The position numbers and the translations under genes were made by a program. From Mesorhabditis belari (Eukaryota; Nematoda; Chromadorea; Rhabditida; Rhabditidae): a stretch of 64,000 nt of DNA. This document shows, piece after piece, positions 10,576-21,452 of this stretch (the first letter of the stretch is position 1; each line of letters opens with the position of its first letter). A model generated the notes under the pieces. It searched no databases. It saw only the letters and a program-made list of their open reading frames with translations, and had not been told where the DNA came from. The stretch lies in the NCBI GenBank assembly GCA_958450365.1, contig CAUEEP010000266.1:390001-454000 (forward strand), in the 5' to 3' direction.

Positions 10576-11036
10576 GATATTGAGTGGGGTACCAGGGTGT
10601 AAGGGTACTAATAGCAAGGGTAGGGGTACCCTGAAGTCTTTAAGAGTCTCAAGCTCAAGCTAGGACTTTCAAGACTTGTTCCTCAAGATCCTCAAGTTGA
10701 AGCTGGTCCTTTAGCCCCTCAAGCTCAAGGGTCAGGTCATAGGGTCTTAAGAATAGCTTGAGCAAGAATCCTGAAGCCTGCGCTAGTCAAGGAGTACGCT
10801 GAAGCCTTGAAATCGCCCATAAATTTGCATTTTTCTTAAAAACTACAACGTTAACGTTAATTTCTAATGTCAGATTCGTGATCAGCGAGTAAAAATACGT
10901 ACGTAATGTATGTATTTTTACCCACTGATGTCATGGAAATAGTTAGAAAAGATTTTATGGTATCCTACTCCTTTAAAATTTTATTTTTTACTTTACTATT
11001 GGCTTTATTTAGATCATGGTAAAACCATATTTGGGT
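10576..11036. other. Intergenic stretch with CTCAAG-rich part
   Basis: CCTCAAG and GCTCAAG motifs at 10640-10780, and a palindromic ACGTACGTAATGTATGTA near 10897. No gene recognised. Confidence 0.35.
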
Positions 11037-11215
11037 TATGTAATGCTAAAGCTAAAGGCTACAGCTAAAGGTTAAAGCTAAAGGATAAAGCTAAAGCTAA
11101 AAGTTAAAAGCTAAAGGAATAACGCTAAAGGATAAAGCTAAAGGATAAAGCTAAAGGCTAAAGGATAAAGCTAAAGGCTAAAGCTAAAGCTAAATACTAA
11201 AGCTAAAAGCTAAAG
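11037..11215. repeat. GCTAAAG tandem repeat
   Basis: 6-7 bp units (AAAGCT, AAAGGATAAAGCT) over about 180 bp. Confidence 0.85.
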
Positions 11216-11599
11216 CCAAGGTATTCAGATAGCTATTTATCAATTTGAACCGCTTTTTCGAGCTGAATCGATTCCAATTTGTGGGCGGATATAAAAGAAA
11301 AGTAAAATGACCTAGTAAGGCCTGGGAATTTGGCTCTAAGATCAGTTTAGAGCTCTAGGATTGTAGGGACTAGGACCAGTCTAGAGCTCTTGGACTATAG
11401 GGGCACTCCGGTCACTCGATGACATTTGTACGTGTGGATGCTTGTGTGCCCATGCTTTCCTGCTTTCCCCGTTCTCTATTGATCTCTCATATGGACATCC
11501 TTTTCCTTTCTTTTCCCCATTTCCCATTTACGCCCCTTTCTGCTCTCATTCCCACGTATGAATCAACAACACTCTCTGCCCCTCCACCACTACCCACTC
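11216..11599. other. Intergenic stretch
   Basis: A duplicated block (TCAGTTTAGAGCTC and CCAGTCTAGAGCTC at 11342-11381), then C/T-rich sequence. No gene recognised. Confidence 0.35.
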
Positions 11600-11722
11600 T
11601 CCATCCTCACTTCTCCTCACCGCTTCTCACTCCTTCTCACTCCTCCTCACCGCTTCTCACTCCTCCTCACCGCTTCTCACTTCTCCTCACTCCTTCTCAC
11701 CCCTTCTCACCCATCTTCTCCA
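11600..11722. repeat. Pyrimidine tandem repeat CTTCTCACTCCTCCTCACCG
   Basis: Unit of about 20 bp in five to six copies, purely C/T/A on the + strand. Confidence 0.8.
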
Positions 11723-11839
11723 TCTCCATACATCGATTATGATAAATGATCTGTACAGCTTTTTGGAAAACGAGAAAAGCTTTCAATGATATAACTGAGA
11801 ATTTTCATTGACTTCAATGGGCCATTTGGGGGAAACAAA

Positions 11840-12085
11840 GCATCAAATCAAAACAAAGCTTTAAGGGAAACAAGGCATCAAATCAAAACTAAAGCTCTAA
11901 AGGAAACAAGGCATCAAATCAAAACAAAGCTTTAAGGAAACAAAGCATCAAAACAAAGCTTTAAGGAAAACAAAGCATCAAATCAAAACTAAGCTTTAAA
12001 GGAAACAAGGCATCAAATCAAAACAAAGCTTTAAAGAAAACAAGGCACAAATCAAAACAAAGCTTTAAAGGAAACAAAGCATCAG
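11840..12085. repeat. Tandem repeat of about 37 bp
   Basis: Seven copies built from AAACAAAGCATCAAATCAAA followed by ACAAAGCTTTAAGG, with single-base length changes. Confidence 0.85.
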
Positions 12086-12589
12086 CATCTAGTACAGATG
12101 CTGTTTCACAGACTGATAACGCCAATTCAGATTCAAAAACTTTAACGATAACTATAAAGATCAAAGCTTTTTTTTAAAAGATAACCAACTTATTAGCAGA
12201 AAATCAATATCGAAAGCAACGTGAAAAGTAAAATTTGAATAGATAAACATGTTTTAAATGAGAGAGAGTCATTTCAATTATGGCTTCAAGTTTGCAAACA
12301 CATAAAATCGGTGTTTTGGAGATAAGAGCTTTGAAAAGAAAGCTTCCGGCAGAGGGGGGGGGGGAAGAGGAATCGATTGAGTTTCAGCATATGATTGTAC
12401 TAGGAAAAATGCTTGGAAAAGGATTTGATTGAAGGAGATTGAAGGAGATTGAAGGTAAAGGAAAGTAGCATTTGATCTTTGCGGATTTAAACCTGCTGAG
12501 TGCTTTCACTTTAAGCTAATTCTAGTGCAGATTTTTGATCCAAATAGTCAATAGATATGGTAAGCGATGGCAGAAATCATTAGCTTCGA
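12086..12589. other. Intergenic stretch
   Basis: A run of 11 Gs at 12353-12363 and three copies of GAAGGAGATT at 12430-12450. No gene recognised. Confidence 0.4.
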
Positions 12590-12707
12590 AAGTAGAAGTA
12601 GAAGTAGTAGTGGTAGAAGTAGTAGAAGTAGGAAGTAGAAGTAGTAGTAGTAGTAGTAGTGGTAGTAGTAGTGGTAGTAGTAGTAGTAGTGGTAGAAGTA
12701 GAAGTAT
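12590..12707. repeat. GTA/GAAGTA microsatellite, left part
   Basis: AGTAGTAGT and GTAGAAGTA units end at the TA that flanks the mariner (12710). The same microsatellite resumes at 15464, so the transposon landed inside it. Confidence 0.9.
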
Positions 12708-12773
12708 TAGATTGTCCGGAATGAAAATACCCTTTTAATGAAAAACAAATCTATCTCCACAAAAAGAAAAAAA

Positions 12774-13198
12774 GGCGCTGTAATCCAAAAGATATTCTCC
12801 GTTGTTGGCAATAGTCTTTCTCCATTTTTCTTTCAAATCTCGGATCCCTTTGCTGAACAAATCCTGAAGCTGCGAGTCAAATTATTGGCTTACCCGTCAA
12901 AGTATTGGCTTATTCGAACTTCGTCGTGATCCTTCAAGTATTTATCGGTCAGGAAGTGCTGCATAGATCGAAATAAGCGGTAGTCTGAGGGTGCCAGATC
13001 TGGACTATACGGCGGCTGCGAGAGACATTCCCAATTCAATTCCTCGAGTTTTTCTTGCGTCTTCTTTGCTGGGTGTGAGCGCGCGTAATCTTGCAGATAT
13101 CTCACAGTCGATGCGTTTACACCTTGATTCTTGAGAACCTGGTCTACTCGTTCCAGCTGTTGCACACATCGATCTGAGGTGACTGTTGGAAGAGAAGG
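12774..13198 (-). pseudogene. Mariner transposase, C-terminal part (broken)
   Basis: Reading leftward: DRCVQQLERVDQVL, then YLQDYARSHPAKK with the second catalytic Asp, EKLEELNWECL, and PPYSPDLAPSDYRLF with the third Asp, spaced as in DD34D mariners. A stop follows HDEVRISQYFDG next to a small tandem duplication (TATTGGCTTA twice, 12885-12913). The usual end (SKGIRDLKEKW, then NNGEYLLDY) is readable only after a frameshift, down to about 12774. Confidence 0.8.
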
Positions 13199-13200
13199 TA

Positions 13201-14692
13201 CAGTACTGGACAATGAAATATCATATTTGAAAAACGATCGTCACTTTCGCACGTCTGTAACTCCCTTGTCTTTGACTTTAAACTATTAGTGTTATACATT
13301 TTCTGAAAGCTCTTTTGAAGGGCTACACAATGGTAATATTAATATTTAGAAATACGGTATTTTTTGACGCATTTCAGTGCGCACAAGATGGGATACTCAA
13401 ATTTTTTGATTTTCAAAGCTGTTTTTCTTTATGATAGAGTGCTGGAATCGCTCTGAAGCTACGATTTTCGAAATCTACGCAAAAATTTACGTTAGAATAA
13501 TCAATATTTGTAAAATTGTATCAAAGTTTCATCGCGAAAAAAAACAGCATTTGCGAAATTCTCACTTCTTGGGCGGTCAAGAAGCTGGAAAACAAACATT
13601 TAACAGCTGGAAGCTGGAAAACAGACATTTAACAAAAATGTAGTGAAATGAAAAAGTAACAAAAACGGTAACAATAATGAGAAAACTCCAGAGTACACAA
13701 TGGAAATTTCAGTATTTAGTAGCAAATCCTTTAGCGTCGATTACAGCTTGACATCGCCGAGGCATTGAATCAAGAAGATTAATGATGAAACTGACGGGGA
13801 TTGAATTCCAAGCCTGCTCCAATTGTGCAAACTTCTCATCGGCATTGCCGGCTTTGAGATTCTTAGTTCGTCGCTCAAGTTCACTCCACAAATTCTCAAT
13901 AATGTTAAGATCTGGCGATTGACTTGGCCATTCTAAGAAACTTCCCGAAGGATGTCAGCGGCTGTTAAGCGAGGATTATTTCGAGATGTCATCAAGATTT
14001 TGCGATCAACAGCTCGGCTAGTTTTCTTTTTGCTTCCAAGTTTCGGTGTTTTTTGAATCACTTTTCGAACTTTTGATCGTTGTAGAAACTTGGAGATGGT
14101 TGACTGAGAGACGGTAAACTGTTCCGCTAACTGATTCTGGTTGAGACCTTGCTTTTTGCAGTTAAGGATAGTTTGTTTTGTAAGCACATGAAGATCCTTG
14201 CATCCTCGTCGCTTTCCCATCAAGATTGCACCTAAAAACAGTAATTATTATCATTTTACCCAAGGCAAAGAAAGAAAAACACTCAAAGTTGCACGCAACA
14301 CAATTTTTGCAAATAAACCGCCCAAGAAGTGAGAATTTCGCAAATGCTGTTTTTTTCGCGATGAAACTTTGATACAATTTTACAAATATTGATTATTCTA
14401 ACGTAAATTTTTGCGTAGATTTCGAAAATCGTAGCTTCAGAGCGATTCCAGCACTCTATCATAAAGAAAAACAGCTTTGAAAATCAAAAAATTTGAGTAT
14501 CCCATCTTGTGCGCACTGAAATGCGTCAAAAAATACCGTATTTCTAAATATTAATATTACCATTGTGTAGCCCTTAAAAAGAGCTTTCAGAAAATGTATA
14601 ACACTAATAGTTTAAAGTCAAAGACAAGGGAGTTACAGACGTGCGAAAGTGACGATCGTTTTTCAAATATGATATTTCATTGTCCAGTACTG
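13201..14692 (-). mobile_element. Tc1-like element with 377-bp terminal inverted repeats, internally deleted
   Basis: Ends CAGTACTGGACAATGAAATA (13201) and complement (to 14692), TA duplicated on both sides (13199-13200, 14693-14694). The two arms, 13201-13577 and 14317-14692, are almost identical inverted copies. Between them lies a defective Tc1 transposase on the minus strand. It sits inside the mariner, so it is younger. The well-matched arms also suggest a fairly recent insertion. Confidence 0.9.
13709..14223 (-). pseudogene. Tc1-like transposase lacking its catalytic core
   Basis: The N-terminal part (from 14223) has a helix-turn-helix typical of Tc1: QNQLAEQFTVSQSTISKFLQ, then NNPRLTAADILREVS. 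It then jumps directly to the C-terminal WPSQSPDLNIIENLWSEL with the last catalytic Glu, ending with LLDSMPRRCQAVIDAKG. The region with the first two catalytic aspartates (about 130-150 residues in the family) is missing and the frame changes at the join (about 13930). It cannot be active but could be mobilised in trans. Confidence 0.85.
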
Positions 14693-14762
14693 TAGAACCT
14701 CAAAGTGTATAAGACCACGGGAATTCCACCAAACAGATAACATGGCCTTTCTTCCATCCGGA

Positions 14763-15303
14763 TCACGTTGTGGCGTCGTTTTTTGACTGTTCTCCTGGAC
14801 TTAACCACTTCTGTTTTCGCGATGGGTTATCGTAGTAAATCCATTTTTCATCGACCGTCATAATAGTGTCCCAAAAACCTCGATTTTTTGATTGACGAAG
14901 AAGAATACCGGCCATAGTCGCTCGAGTAGCTTTATTAGCGTCACTAAGTTGATGGGATACCCATTCTCCGACGAGATTCGCTTTACCCAAACGGTGTAAA
15001 TGGCCCGCAATTGTTGTGTGGCCTACAGCAAACATTTTTGCAAGTTCCTGAGTCGACAAGGTTGGGTCATCTTCTATGGCTTCTCGAAGATCGTCATCGT
15101 GGAGGGAGTGACCACGTCCTCGATCCTGTAGAGTTTCGTCTCCCTCTCTAAATCGTTGAAACCATTTTTTACAAGCTTCCATTCGAAATAATAAGCAGCT
15201 TCTCCAAAAAATTTCAAGATTGAACTATGCTCTCCCGGACACTTTTTCCTTGTTTAAAGTCGTAGAGCAAGCACACCCGAATTCGGTACTTCTGATCTTC
15301 CAT
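14763..15303 (-). pseudogene. Mariner transposase, N-terminal part (broken)
   Basis: The likely start is the ATG at 15301-15303 (MEDQKYRIRVCLLYDF), followed after about 30 codons by a stop and a frameshift. The frame from 15182 resumes with KKWFQRFREGD, a helix-turn-helix region (LSTQELAKMFAVGHTTIAGHL) and the first catalytic aspartate in TVDEKWIYYDNP. Mariner transposases are usually about 345 residues; this piece corresponds to roughly the first half. It is cut off at the target site of the Tc1-like element (14693). Confidence 0.8.
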
Positions 15304-15463
15304 TCGAAAAAAGTCAAAATTGTAAGGCAGTAAATTTTTATAAAAACATAGAGTTAGAAAAGATATATAAATTTAAAACAAAACAAAAATCAGACGCGAA
15401 GCTGTTCGCTACACCGAAAAAATTGCAATCGAAGTTGAGGGTATTTTCATTCCGGACACCCTA

Positions 15464-15570
15464 ATAGTAGGGGTAGAAGTAGTAGAAAGTAGTAGAAGTA
15501 GAAGTAGAAGTAGAAGTAGAAGTAGAAGTAGTAGTAGTAGAAGTAGAAGTAGAAGTAGTAGAAAGTAGAA
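15464..15570. repeat. GTA/GAAGTA microsatellite, right part
   Basis: Continuation of the array at 12590-12707 across the mariner insertion. Confidence 0.9.
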
Positions 15571-15814
15571 GATCTAGTTTCTCCAAAGCTTTAATACAAT
15601 AAATCTATTAAGACAAATCTGAAAGTGTGTTTTACAAGACAAATCGGTTAGTCAAAGCTTTAAGCTTTAAGCAAACAGATAAAATATTCATCATTAAAGA
15701 TTTGGTGATTAAAATTTAAGAAATCTTTGTGATTGAAGAGATGGTGATAAGACTTTCATTCAATTGAGAGTTGAAATTGAGAGTTGCTTGGATTTTAGAG
15801 AAGACTTGGAAAAG

Positions 15815-15940
15815 AATGGAGAAAGAATGGGAAAAGAGTCAGGAAAAGAATGGGGAAAGAATGGAGAAAAGAATGGGGAAAAGAATCAGGAAAAGAATCA
15901 AGAAAAGAATCGGGAAAAGAATCGGGAAAAGAATGAATTG
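15815..15940. repeat. GAATCGGGAAAA 12-mer repeat
   Basis: About ten units of GAATGGGGAAAA or GAATCAGGAAAA. Confidence 0.85.
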
Positions 15941-16600
15941 AAGGATGGATTTGGGAATGAGGTTTATGCGAATCATAAGGAAAAAGAAGCAGAAAGAGAA
16001 AGCAATCGAAATCTGGCGGTGCTTCTCTTGAGAGTATGGAGGCTAAGTGCTGGGGTATTCCTTGCATTCGTATGCAAATGTCAGATGTGTGGCTTGAATA
16101 GCCATACAGCAATGCTTAAAAACAGTTGGTAGCTGGAAATGTGGAAGGATTTAGGCAACAAAAAGCTGAAGGTATTCGCTGGAAGTATTCGCTGAAGGCA
16201 AAAAGCTGTGAATAAAGCTAAAAAGCTAAAATCTTTTCGTTCCTTTTCATAATTTCGTTGAAAAATAACTAATAAATAACTGCTTTTATAGAAATTTCAA
16301 TGAAAGATGGGGCAAAGATTGAAAAAGCTTTCATCCATTGGAAAGATTAAGGCTGTTGCTTTGATCTCTTTCTCATAAAAGTGTTTCCGTATTACCCCCG
16401 TTCCCGATTCGTATGCAAATGTCGGTCAATCTCTCTCGAGAAAGCCTTTCAGACTGTGTGAACGATTGGATTTTGAGAAATGGTATGAAGAAATTTAAGA
16501 AAGTTGAAGAAAAAGAGATTTAAAGAGATTTGTTTTAGAAAACTAATTCACTTTAAGTTTTCATTTTATCAAACCATTCGATCAGTTTATTCAATCAGTT
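15941..16600. other. Intergenic stretch
   Basis: Two short repeats of TTCGTATGCAAATGTC (16067 and 16410) and a T/A-rich remainder. No gene recognised. Confidence 0.35.
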
Positions 16601-16755
16601 CAATCGATACCGGTTCGGTATTGGAACCGTATCAGATCAAAATAGGAACCTTATTGGAACCGTATTAGAACCGAATTAGATCAAAATAGGTACCGTATTG
16701 GAACCGTATTAGATCAAAAAAGGAAGCGTATTGGAACCGTATTAGATCAAAATCA
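16601..16755. repeat. GGAACCGTATTAGATCAAAATA repeat cluster
   Basis: Five imperfect copies of a unit around TTGGAACCGTATTAGATCA. Same family as 4128-4206 and 38059-38105. Confidence 0.8.
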
Positions 16756-17055
16756 GATCGATCAGTTCAATCGATCAGTTCAATCGATCAGTTCATCCGA
16801 TCAGTTCAATCAATCAGTTCATTCTATCAGTTCAATCGATCAGTTCAATCGATCAGTTCAATCAATCAGTTCAATTGATCAGTTCAATCAATCAGTTCAA
16901 TCGATCAGTTCAATCGACCTGTTCGATCCATCAGCTCAATCGATCAGTTCATTCAATCAGTTCAATCGATCAATTCATTCCATCAATTCATCCAATCAGT
17001 TCATTCCATCAATCCATTCCATCAATTCCCTCCATCAATTCATTCAATGAACTGA
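16756..17055. repeat. GATCAGTTCAATC 13-mer satellite
   Basis: About 22 copies of GATCAGTTCAATC drifting to ATCAATTCATTCC at the right. Inverted copies of flanking sequence enclose the whole block: AACTAATTCACTTTAAGTTT (16541-16560) and TAAAGTGAATTAGTTTTCTA (17082-17101). Confidence 0.85.
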
Positions 17056-17144
17056 TCGAATGGTTTGATCAAATGAAAACTTAAAGTGAATTAGTTTTCT
17101 AAAACAAATCTCTTTAAATCTTTGATGACGAATCACAATGATCA

Positions 17145-17203
17145 GTTAGTAACTACTAACTACTAACTACTAACTACTACTAACTACTAACTAACTAACA
17201 GTT
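17145..17203. repeat. TAACTAC tandem repeat
   Basis: Seven to eight units of 7 bp with one ACTAC slip. Confidence 0.85.
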
Positions 17204-18054
17204 ATATTCTACATAAAAATTGATTAAATGTAAACAGTAGAAAAATAAATGCCTTTTCGTAAACAAGAACAAGAGAGAAACAAGAGAAACAAGCGATTTC
17301 CGAGTTTTTTAACGAAAAAGACACCAAGTTAATGGATATTTTAATGGAAACAGAATTCTTCAGATAAAAAGAAAATGATTCGCTTTAGATTTGGATCTAG
17401 TTTTGAAGCATTTAAGCAAAGAATAAACTTTTAAGTGAATACAGCCAAAAAGTAGAGAGCCTAAGTGGGAATTGACCTTTGTGTGGAGGGAAACTTTCGA
17501 CACACACACAAGAGACAACAACAGGATGAAAAACGAGAAAAAGGAAAGAGGCTAAAGAGGAAAAGAGGCTATTTTTCGTCCTTGACCATACCCGGGAGTC
17601 AGTCATTTTTGAGGCTGGGAAAAAAAGAATCAAAAAAGAAATGAGGATCCAAGTAGGGAAGGGGGAATCGCTCATTGTCAGGTCCGCTATAGGGAACATT
17701 GAGCCTCACTTGAGCTCGTTTACACTTTTTTAATGATAGTTCATATAAATATCACAATAGGTTGAGTACTAACAAGTACTAACAGTACTAACAAGGGAAT
17801 GTTTTCAGCTTAATTCTCAGTTCGGACTCGACTAAAAACAGTGCATAGCATAGAATTGGCAATGGCGAACAAAACGTCACAAAAATTAGCCCCTAATAAC
17901 CACGGAAATGCTGGAATTTAAAATCGGGATTCAAAGCTGATTCCTTTAGAAGGCTTCTCTTGCTGCCGGGGAGAGATGAGCTATCATTATAAAGATTATC
18001 GTTATATCGATGGTCGTTATAAAGAGGTTCGACTGTATATGCTAACTAGTAGCC
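17204..18054. other. Intergenic stretch
   Basis: A GTACTAACAA duplication at 17765-17795. The minus-strand ORF at 17412-17699 has no recognisable domain. No gene called. Confidence 0.35.
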
Positions 18055-18184
18055 AAAATTTGATGACAATTGCTTGATTCATCAACTTGGTTCATCAACT
18101 TGGTTCGTCAGCTTGATTCATCAGTTTGATTGAACACTCATATTTCATTCCCTCGATTGGATCAAGCAATTATCATCAAATTTT
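18055..18184. mobile_element. 130-bp palindromic MITE
   Basis: Inverted ends AAAATTTGATGACAATTGCT and complement match at 23 of 24 positions. The middle is a CATCAACTTGGTT repeat. No coding capacity. Confidence 0.6.
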
Positions 18185-18209
18185 GTCTACAAAAGCATGA
18201 AGAAACTCG

Positions 18210-18362
18210 TATCAACGATCAATGAGAAGGATCAATGAGAAGGATCAATGAGAAGGATCAATGAGAAGGATCAATGAGAAGGATCAATGAGAAGGATCAA
18301 TGAGAAGGATCAATGAGAAGGATCAATGAGAAGGATCAATGAGAAGGATCAAGAAGAAGGAT
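18210..18362. repeat. GAGAAGGATCAAT 13-mer tandem repeat
   Basis: Ten perfect copies, then AAGAAGGATCAAG variants. Confidence 0.95.
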
Positions 18363-19079
18363 CAAGACCCAGACCCAGTATAGGTTTCCGTAAAAATCAT
18401 GAAGTAAATAAACTTGCAAAGAGTTTAAATACCACAAAATTCTTTCAAGTTTCTCGAGGGAAAGCGGAAATTTGAAAAAAAATTGAGTGATCGTAAAGTT
18501 TGGAATGAAAACAGAAAGGAGGACTCTATGCATACAAAAAAAAAGAGAATCGTTATCACTTTTTGAAGAGATTTTCACTCAAAGAATTTAGATGGAGAGA
18601 CATGAATTTGAATTGAAAATGAGTAGTTCTTTGTGCTGAGAAATGTAAACGCCACGATTTCTTTAGCACTGAATTCTTCGCTTTTCTCGATATCAAACCG
18701 ATGATATCAAATCGAGCACAAGAAAATGAGTGCACCAGAAAGCTTGGGCATACAATTTCTCAGCTCAAAGTACTCCAATTCACCCACCTTTGCTTTTTCG
18801 AGTGTTTCTTGTGAATGCGTCTCCTTTTTGTTTATAGCAATTCTTGCATTTCTCCCTTGTTGAATTGATTCGGCTCAAATCGGGTGCATTGTGAGTGCAT
18901 TGTAGAGTTATTGTAGAGTTCTTTGATCCAAATTGAGACAGCCGATGTAGAGTTATTTGATGTAGACTTATTTGATCCAAATTATTCGATTTGTATCTCG
19001 ATGATGATCTGAAAATTGATGAATTAACAGTTTAAGGATAAAAGAAAGTCTCTGAATCAAAAAAAAAATTACAATTATT
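18363..19079. other. Intergenic stretch
   Basis: Short repeats of GTAGAGTTATT and TTTGATCCAAATT (18900-18985). No gene recognised. Confidence 0.35.
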
Positions 19080-19510
19080 GAATTTGAAGTAAACTTGTAA
19101 CGAAATAACTGTCGATCCTTTTGCCGTTGGCAATTTAAGTTTTCCCTGTTTTTCTCAGCAGCAACGCTTCTATTTTGATTATTTTGATTATCGTTCAATG
19201 CAGAAGAAAATTCCGCGTCGAATGATATCAAAACCAACTCAAAATGTAATATCCATGCAAAGTTATGAGGCAAAGAGCTAAGTCCTGCTCATAATGAGCG
19301 GGGTTTAGGTTTTTAGCCAACAACTTTCAATGGATATTACATTTCGAGTTAATTTTGGTATCATTCGACGCGAAATTTTCTTCTGCATCGAATGATAGTT
19401 AAAATAATCAAAACTGAAGGGATTATGCTGAGAAAAACAGGGAAAACTTTAAATTGTCAACAGCAAAAAGGATCGACAGATGTTTTTGTTACAAGTTTGC
19501 TAAATTTGAA
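19080..19510. mobile_element. Foldback element with arms of about 185 bp
   Basis: 19080-19265 and 19322-19510 are imperfect inverted copies sharing, for example, GAAAATTCCGCGTCGAATGA, CCTGTTTTTCTCAGCA and AACTTGTAACGAAA. The loop of about 55 bp has its own small hairpin (GCTCATAATGAGC). No transposase. Confidence 0.7.
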
Positions 19511-19723
19511 ACTATTTTTGTGGTGTACTCTGTTCTCAAATCTGTAAACACAGTGCACTCAAATATTCAGTTTTCTTGGATCGTTAAAGCAAGAAATCAG
19601 ATCGTTAGATACGCAAGAAAATGAAGATATGCGCTAGAAATAGTATGTTTACAGATTTGAACGCAAAGTACACTCCAAAGAACATCAAAGAACAAGTAAA
19701 ATGAGCGATTCGCTTATAAAAGC

Positions 19724-19940
19724 TAGTAAAGTAAAATAAAGTAAAGTAAAGTAGAGTAAAGTAAAGTAGAGTAAAGTAAAGTAGAAGAGAAAAAAGTAAA
19801 GCAAAGCAAAGTAAAGCAAAGCAAGGTAAAGTAAAGCAAAGTAAAGCAAAGCAAAGTAAAGCAAAGCAAGGTAAAGTAAAGCAAAGTAAAGCAAAGCAAA
19901 GTAAAGCAAAGCAAGGTAAAGTAAAGCAAAGTAAAGTACT
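19724..19940. repeat. AAAGCAAAGTAAAGC satellite
   Basis: 5-bp units (AAAGT, AAAGC, AAGGT) arranged in higher-order repeats of about 45 bp. Confidence 0.9.
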
Positions 19941-20324
19941 AACACTCAGTATGAAAGCAAAAGAATCCAAAAAAAGAGAGAAGATCGGTGAATGAGTAAT
20001 GATGAATAAGTTGGTGTTCTTCTTGAGCAAAAGAATGGGCATTTTTTTTCCTTTTCTTTTCAAAATTCATCAGATATTCGCTGAGAATCGACAAATTTTA
20101 TGGAAATTTCGAGACAGCCGACCGTTTCTTTTCGCGTTTTTGACTTTTGATGAGCTTTTTTTTGCTCGGCGATGAACCCAAATGGGATTCGCCAAAAAAG
20201 AGTCAAAAGTGAGATTTTGCCTTCAAAAAGTCGAAGATTCATCAAATCTTTGATGATTTTTATGTGAAAAAAATGTGCCCACGTTTTACGGAGAAATACA
20301 CAGAAATTTAGGAGAAAATTTGAA

Positions 20325-20512
20325 ACAATTTAAGACAATTTAAGACAATTTAAGACAAGTTAAGTCAATTTAAGATAATTTAAGTCAATTTAAGTCAAAT
20401 TAAGTCAATTTAAGACAAGTTAAGACAAATTAAGACAATTTAAGCCAATTTAAGACAGTTTAACGCAATTTGAGACAAATTAAGACAATTTAAGACAGTT
20501 TAACGCAAAATT
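20325..20512. repeat. TTTAAGACAA 10-mer satellite
   Basis: About 17 copies of AATTTAAGAC with single-base variants. Confidence 0.9.
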
Positions 20513-20514
20513 AA

Positions 20515-20748
20515 TCCCAAAAATTTGGGCATAGTGACGGCCGCTCTTCGTGTTTTTGACTTTTGATGAAACTTTTTCACGGGATCAGGGAATGCCTATC
20601 TATTGGGGCCGTGTGCCAGATGGAGAGCGATTACGCGGCCGCACAAAGAACAATCCTAGGGATTTCTCTGCTTAGCTGCAAAAGAAGATATTCAGCTGTA
20701 AATTTGTACCCTAGGGTTTTCAGGATTGTACAATCGATTGGAGTTATT
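20515..20748 (+). repeat. Dispersed family A, long copy
   Basis: Best full-length-looking copy of an unrecognised family. It starts CCCAAAAATTTGGGCATAGT, carries TTTTTGACTTTTGATGA, the core GTGCCAGATGGAGAGCGATT at about 20611-20631, then AAGATATTCAGCTGTAAATT, and ends near AATCGATTGG. Other copies keep these blocks in the same order. There are no terminal inverted repeats, transposase or clear A/B boxes. Confidence 0.7.
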
Positions 20749-21160
20749 CATTTTAATGAGTTTATCAATTGAAACTGACTTTGAACAAAAAAACAAGTGT
20801 TTTTCAACAAGTTTGACTCAAAAGTCTAAAAATATTTTAAAAAAACAAGGCAGAAATTGGTTTGCATTTATTTATAAAGCTGAAAACTATAATTCTCAGA
20901 TATTGGACATTCATCGGAGTAAGGAAAGGGGTGGAAAAAAGGTGAACAGAGAATGTAGAGCAATTTTCGCACCTAGTGCGCAAATTTTGACAATAATCGT
21001 CGCAATAGCTTTTTGATTCGATTCACTGACTAGATTTTGGAACAAAGAGAGAGATTTTTGACTGTTTTTGAACTTTTTAGCCTAACTCTGGAAAGCCAAG
21101 AACAGAGTAAAGAAGGATTCACAAGGGAAGTAAGGAAATACCCAGCTTCCCACCGTCGAT
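20749..21160. other. Intergenic stretch
   Basis: No recognisable gene. The ORF at 20726-21016 has no family resemblance. Confidence 0.35.
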
Positions 21161-21245
21161 CGCCAAGCAGACTCGAACCCGAGCAAAAAAGATCGATAGC
21201 TTGCTTTGTATACAAGCACCTTATCCACTAGGCCACCAGTCCCTG
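21161..21245 (-). tRNA. Class-II tRNA-like sequence, left member of a divergent pair
   Basis: The minus strand reads GTGGCCTAGTGGATAAGG, then a perfect 5-bp anticodon stem TGCTT/AAGCA enclosing the 7-nt loop GTATACA, a long variable arm, and GGGTTCGAGTC. This is the best-folding member of the group. An ATA anticodon would be unusual, so it may be a pseudogene. Nematodes do have odd class-II tRNAs with long variable arms (nev-tRNAs), which this could relate to. Confidence 0.5.
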
Positions 21246-21368
21246 TCCACGAGGTCTGAGAAAAGCCTTTTAACCGAGCATTGAGTCTTTTAATCGAAGC
21301 AGAGAGTCATTTAGACGCATAGAGGTCAACATCTCGGTCAAAAAGACTTTCTCTCGCGGGATGCCAAG

Positions 21369-21452
21369 ATGAGATGGTGGCCTAGTGGATAAGCATCTTG
21401 GATACAAAGCGGGGGTCCATTTTTTGCTCGAGTTCGAGTCTCCTTGGCGATC
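21369..21452 (+). tRNA. Class-II tRNA-like sequence, right member of a divergent pair
   Basis: GGTGGCCTAGTGGATAAGC, TCTTGGATACAAAG, GAGTTCGAGTCTC and CTTGGCGATCGG mirror the copy at 21161-21245 across a 124-bp spacer. The spacer has its own inverted motif, GAGAAAAGCCTTTTAACCGA against TCGGTCAAAAAGACTTTCTC. Anticodon pairing is poorer than in the left copy. Confidence 0.45.

Larger units (their letters stand above)
12710..15461 (-). mobile_element. Degenerate mariner (DD34D type) split by a Tc1-like insertion
   Basis: Both ends carry TGTCCGGAATGAAAATACCC (left, 12714 on; complement on the right to 15458) with TA on each side, inside a GTA microsatellite. The minus strand encodes transposase pieces: a start at 15303, helix-turn-helix part and first catalytic region (VDEKWIYYDN) down to 14763, then after the insertion the second and third catalytic regions (LQDYARSH, SPDLAPSDYRLF) at about 12900-13190. 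Frameshifts and stops break the frame, so the element is dead. Confidence 0.85.
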
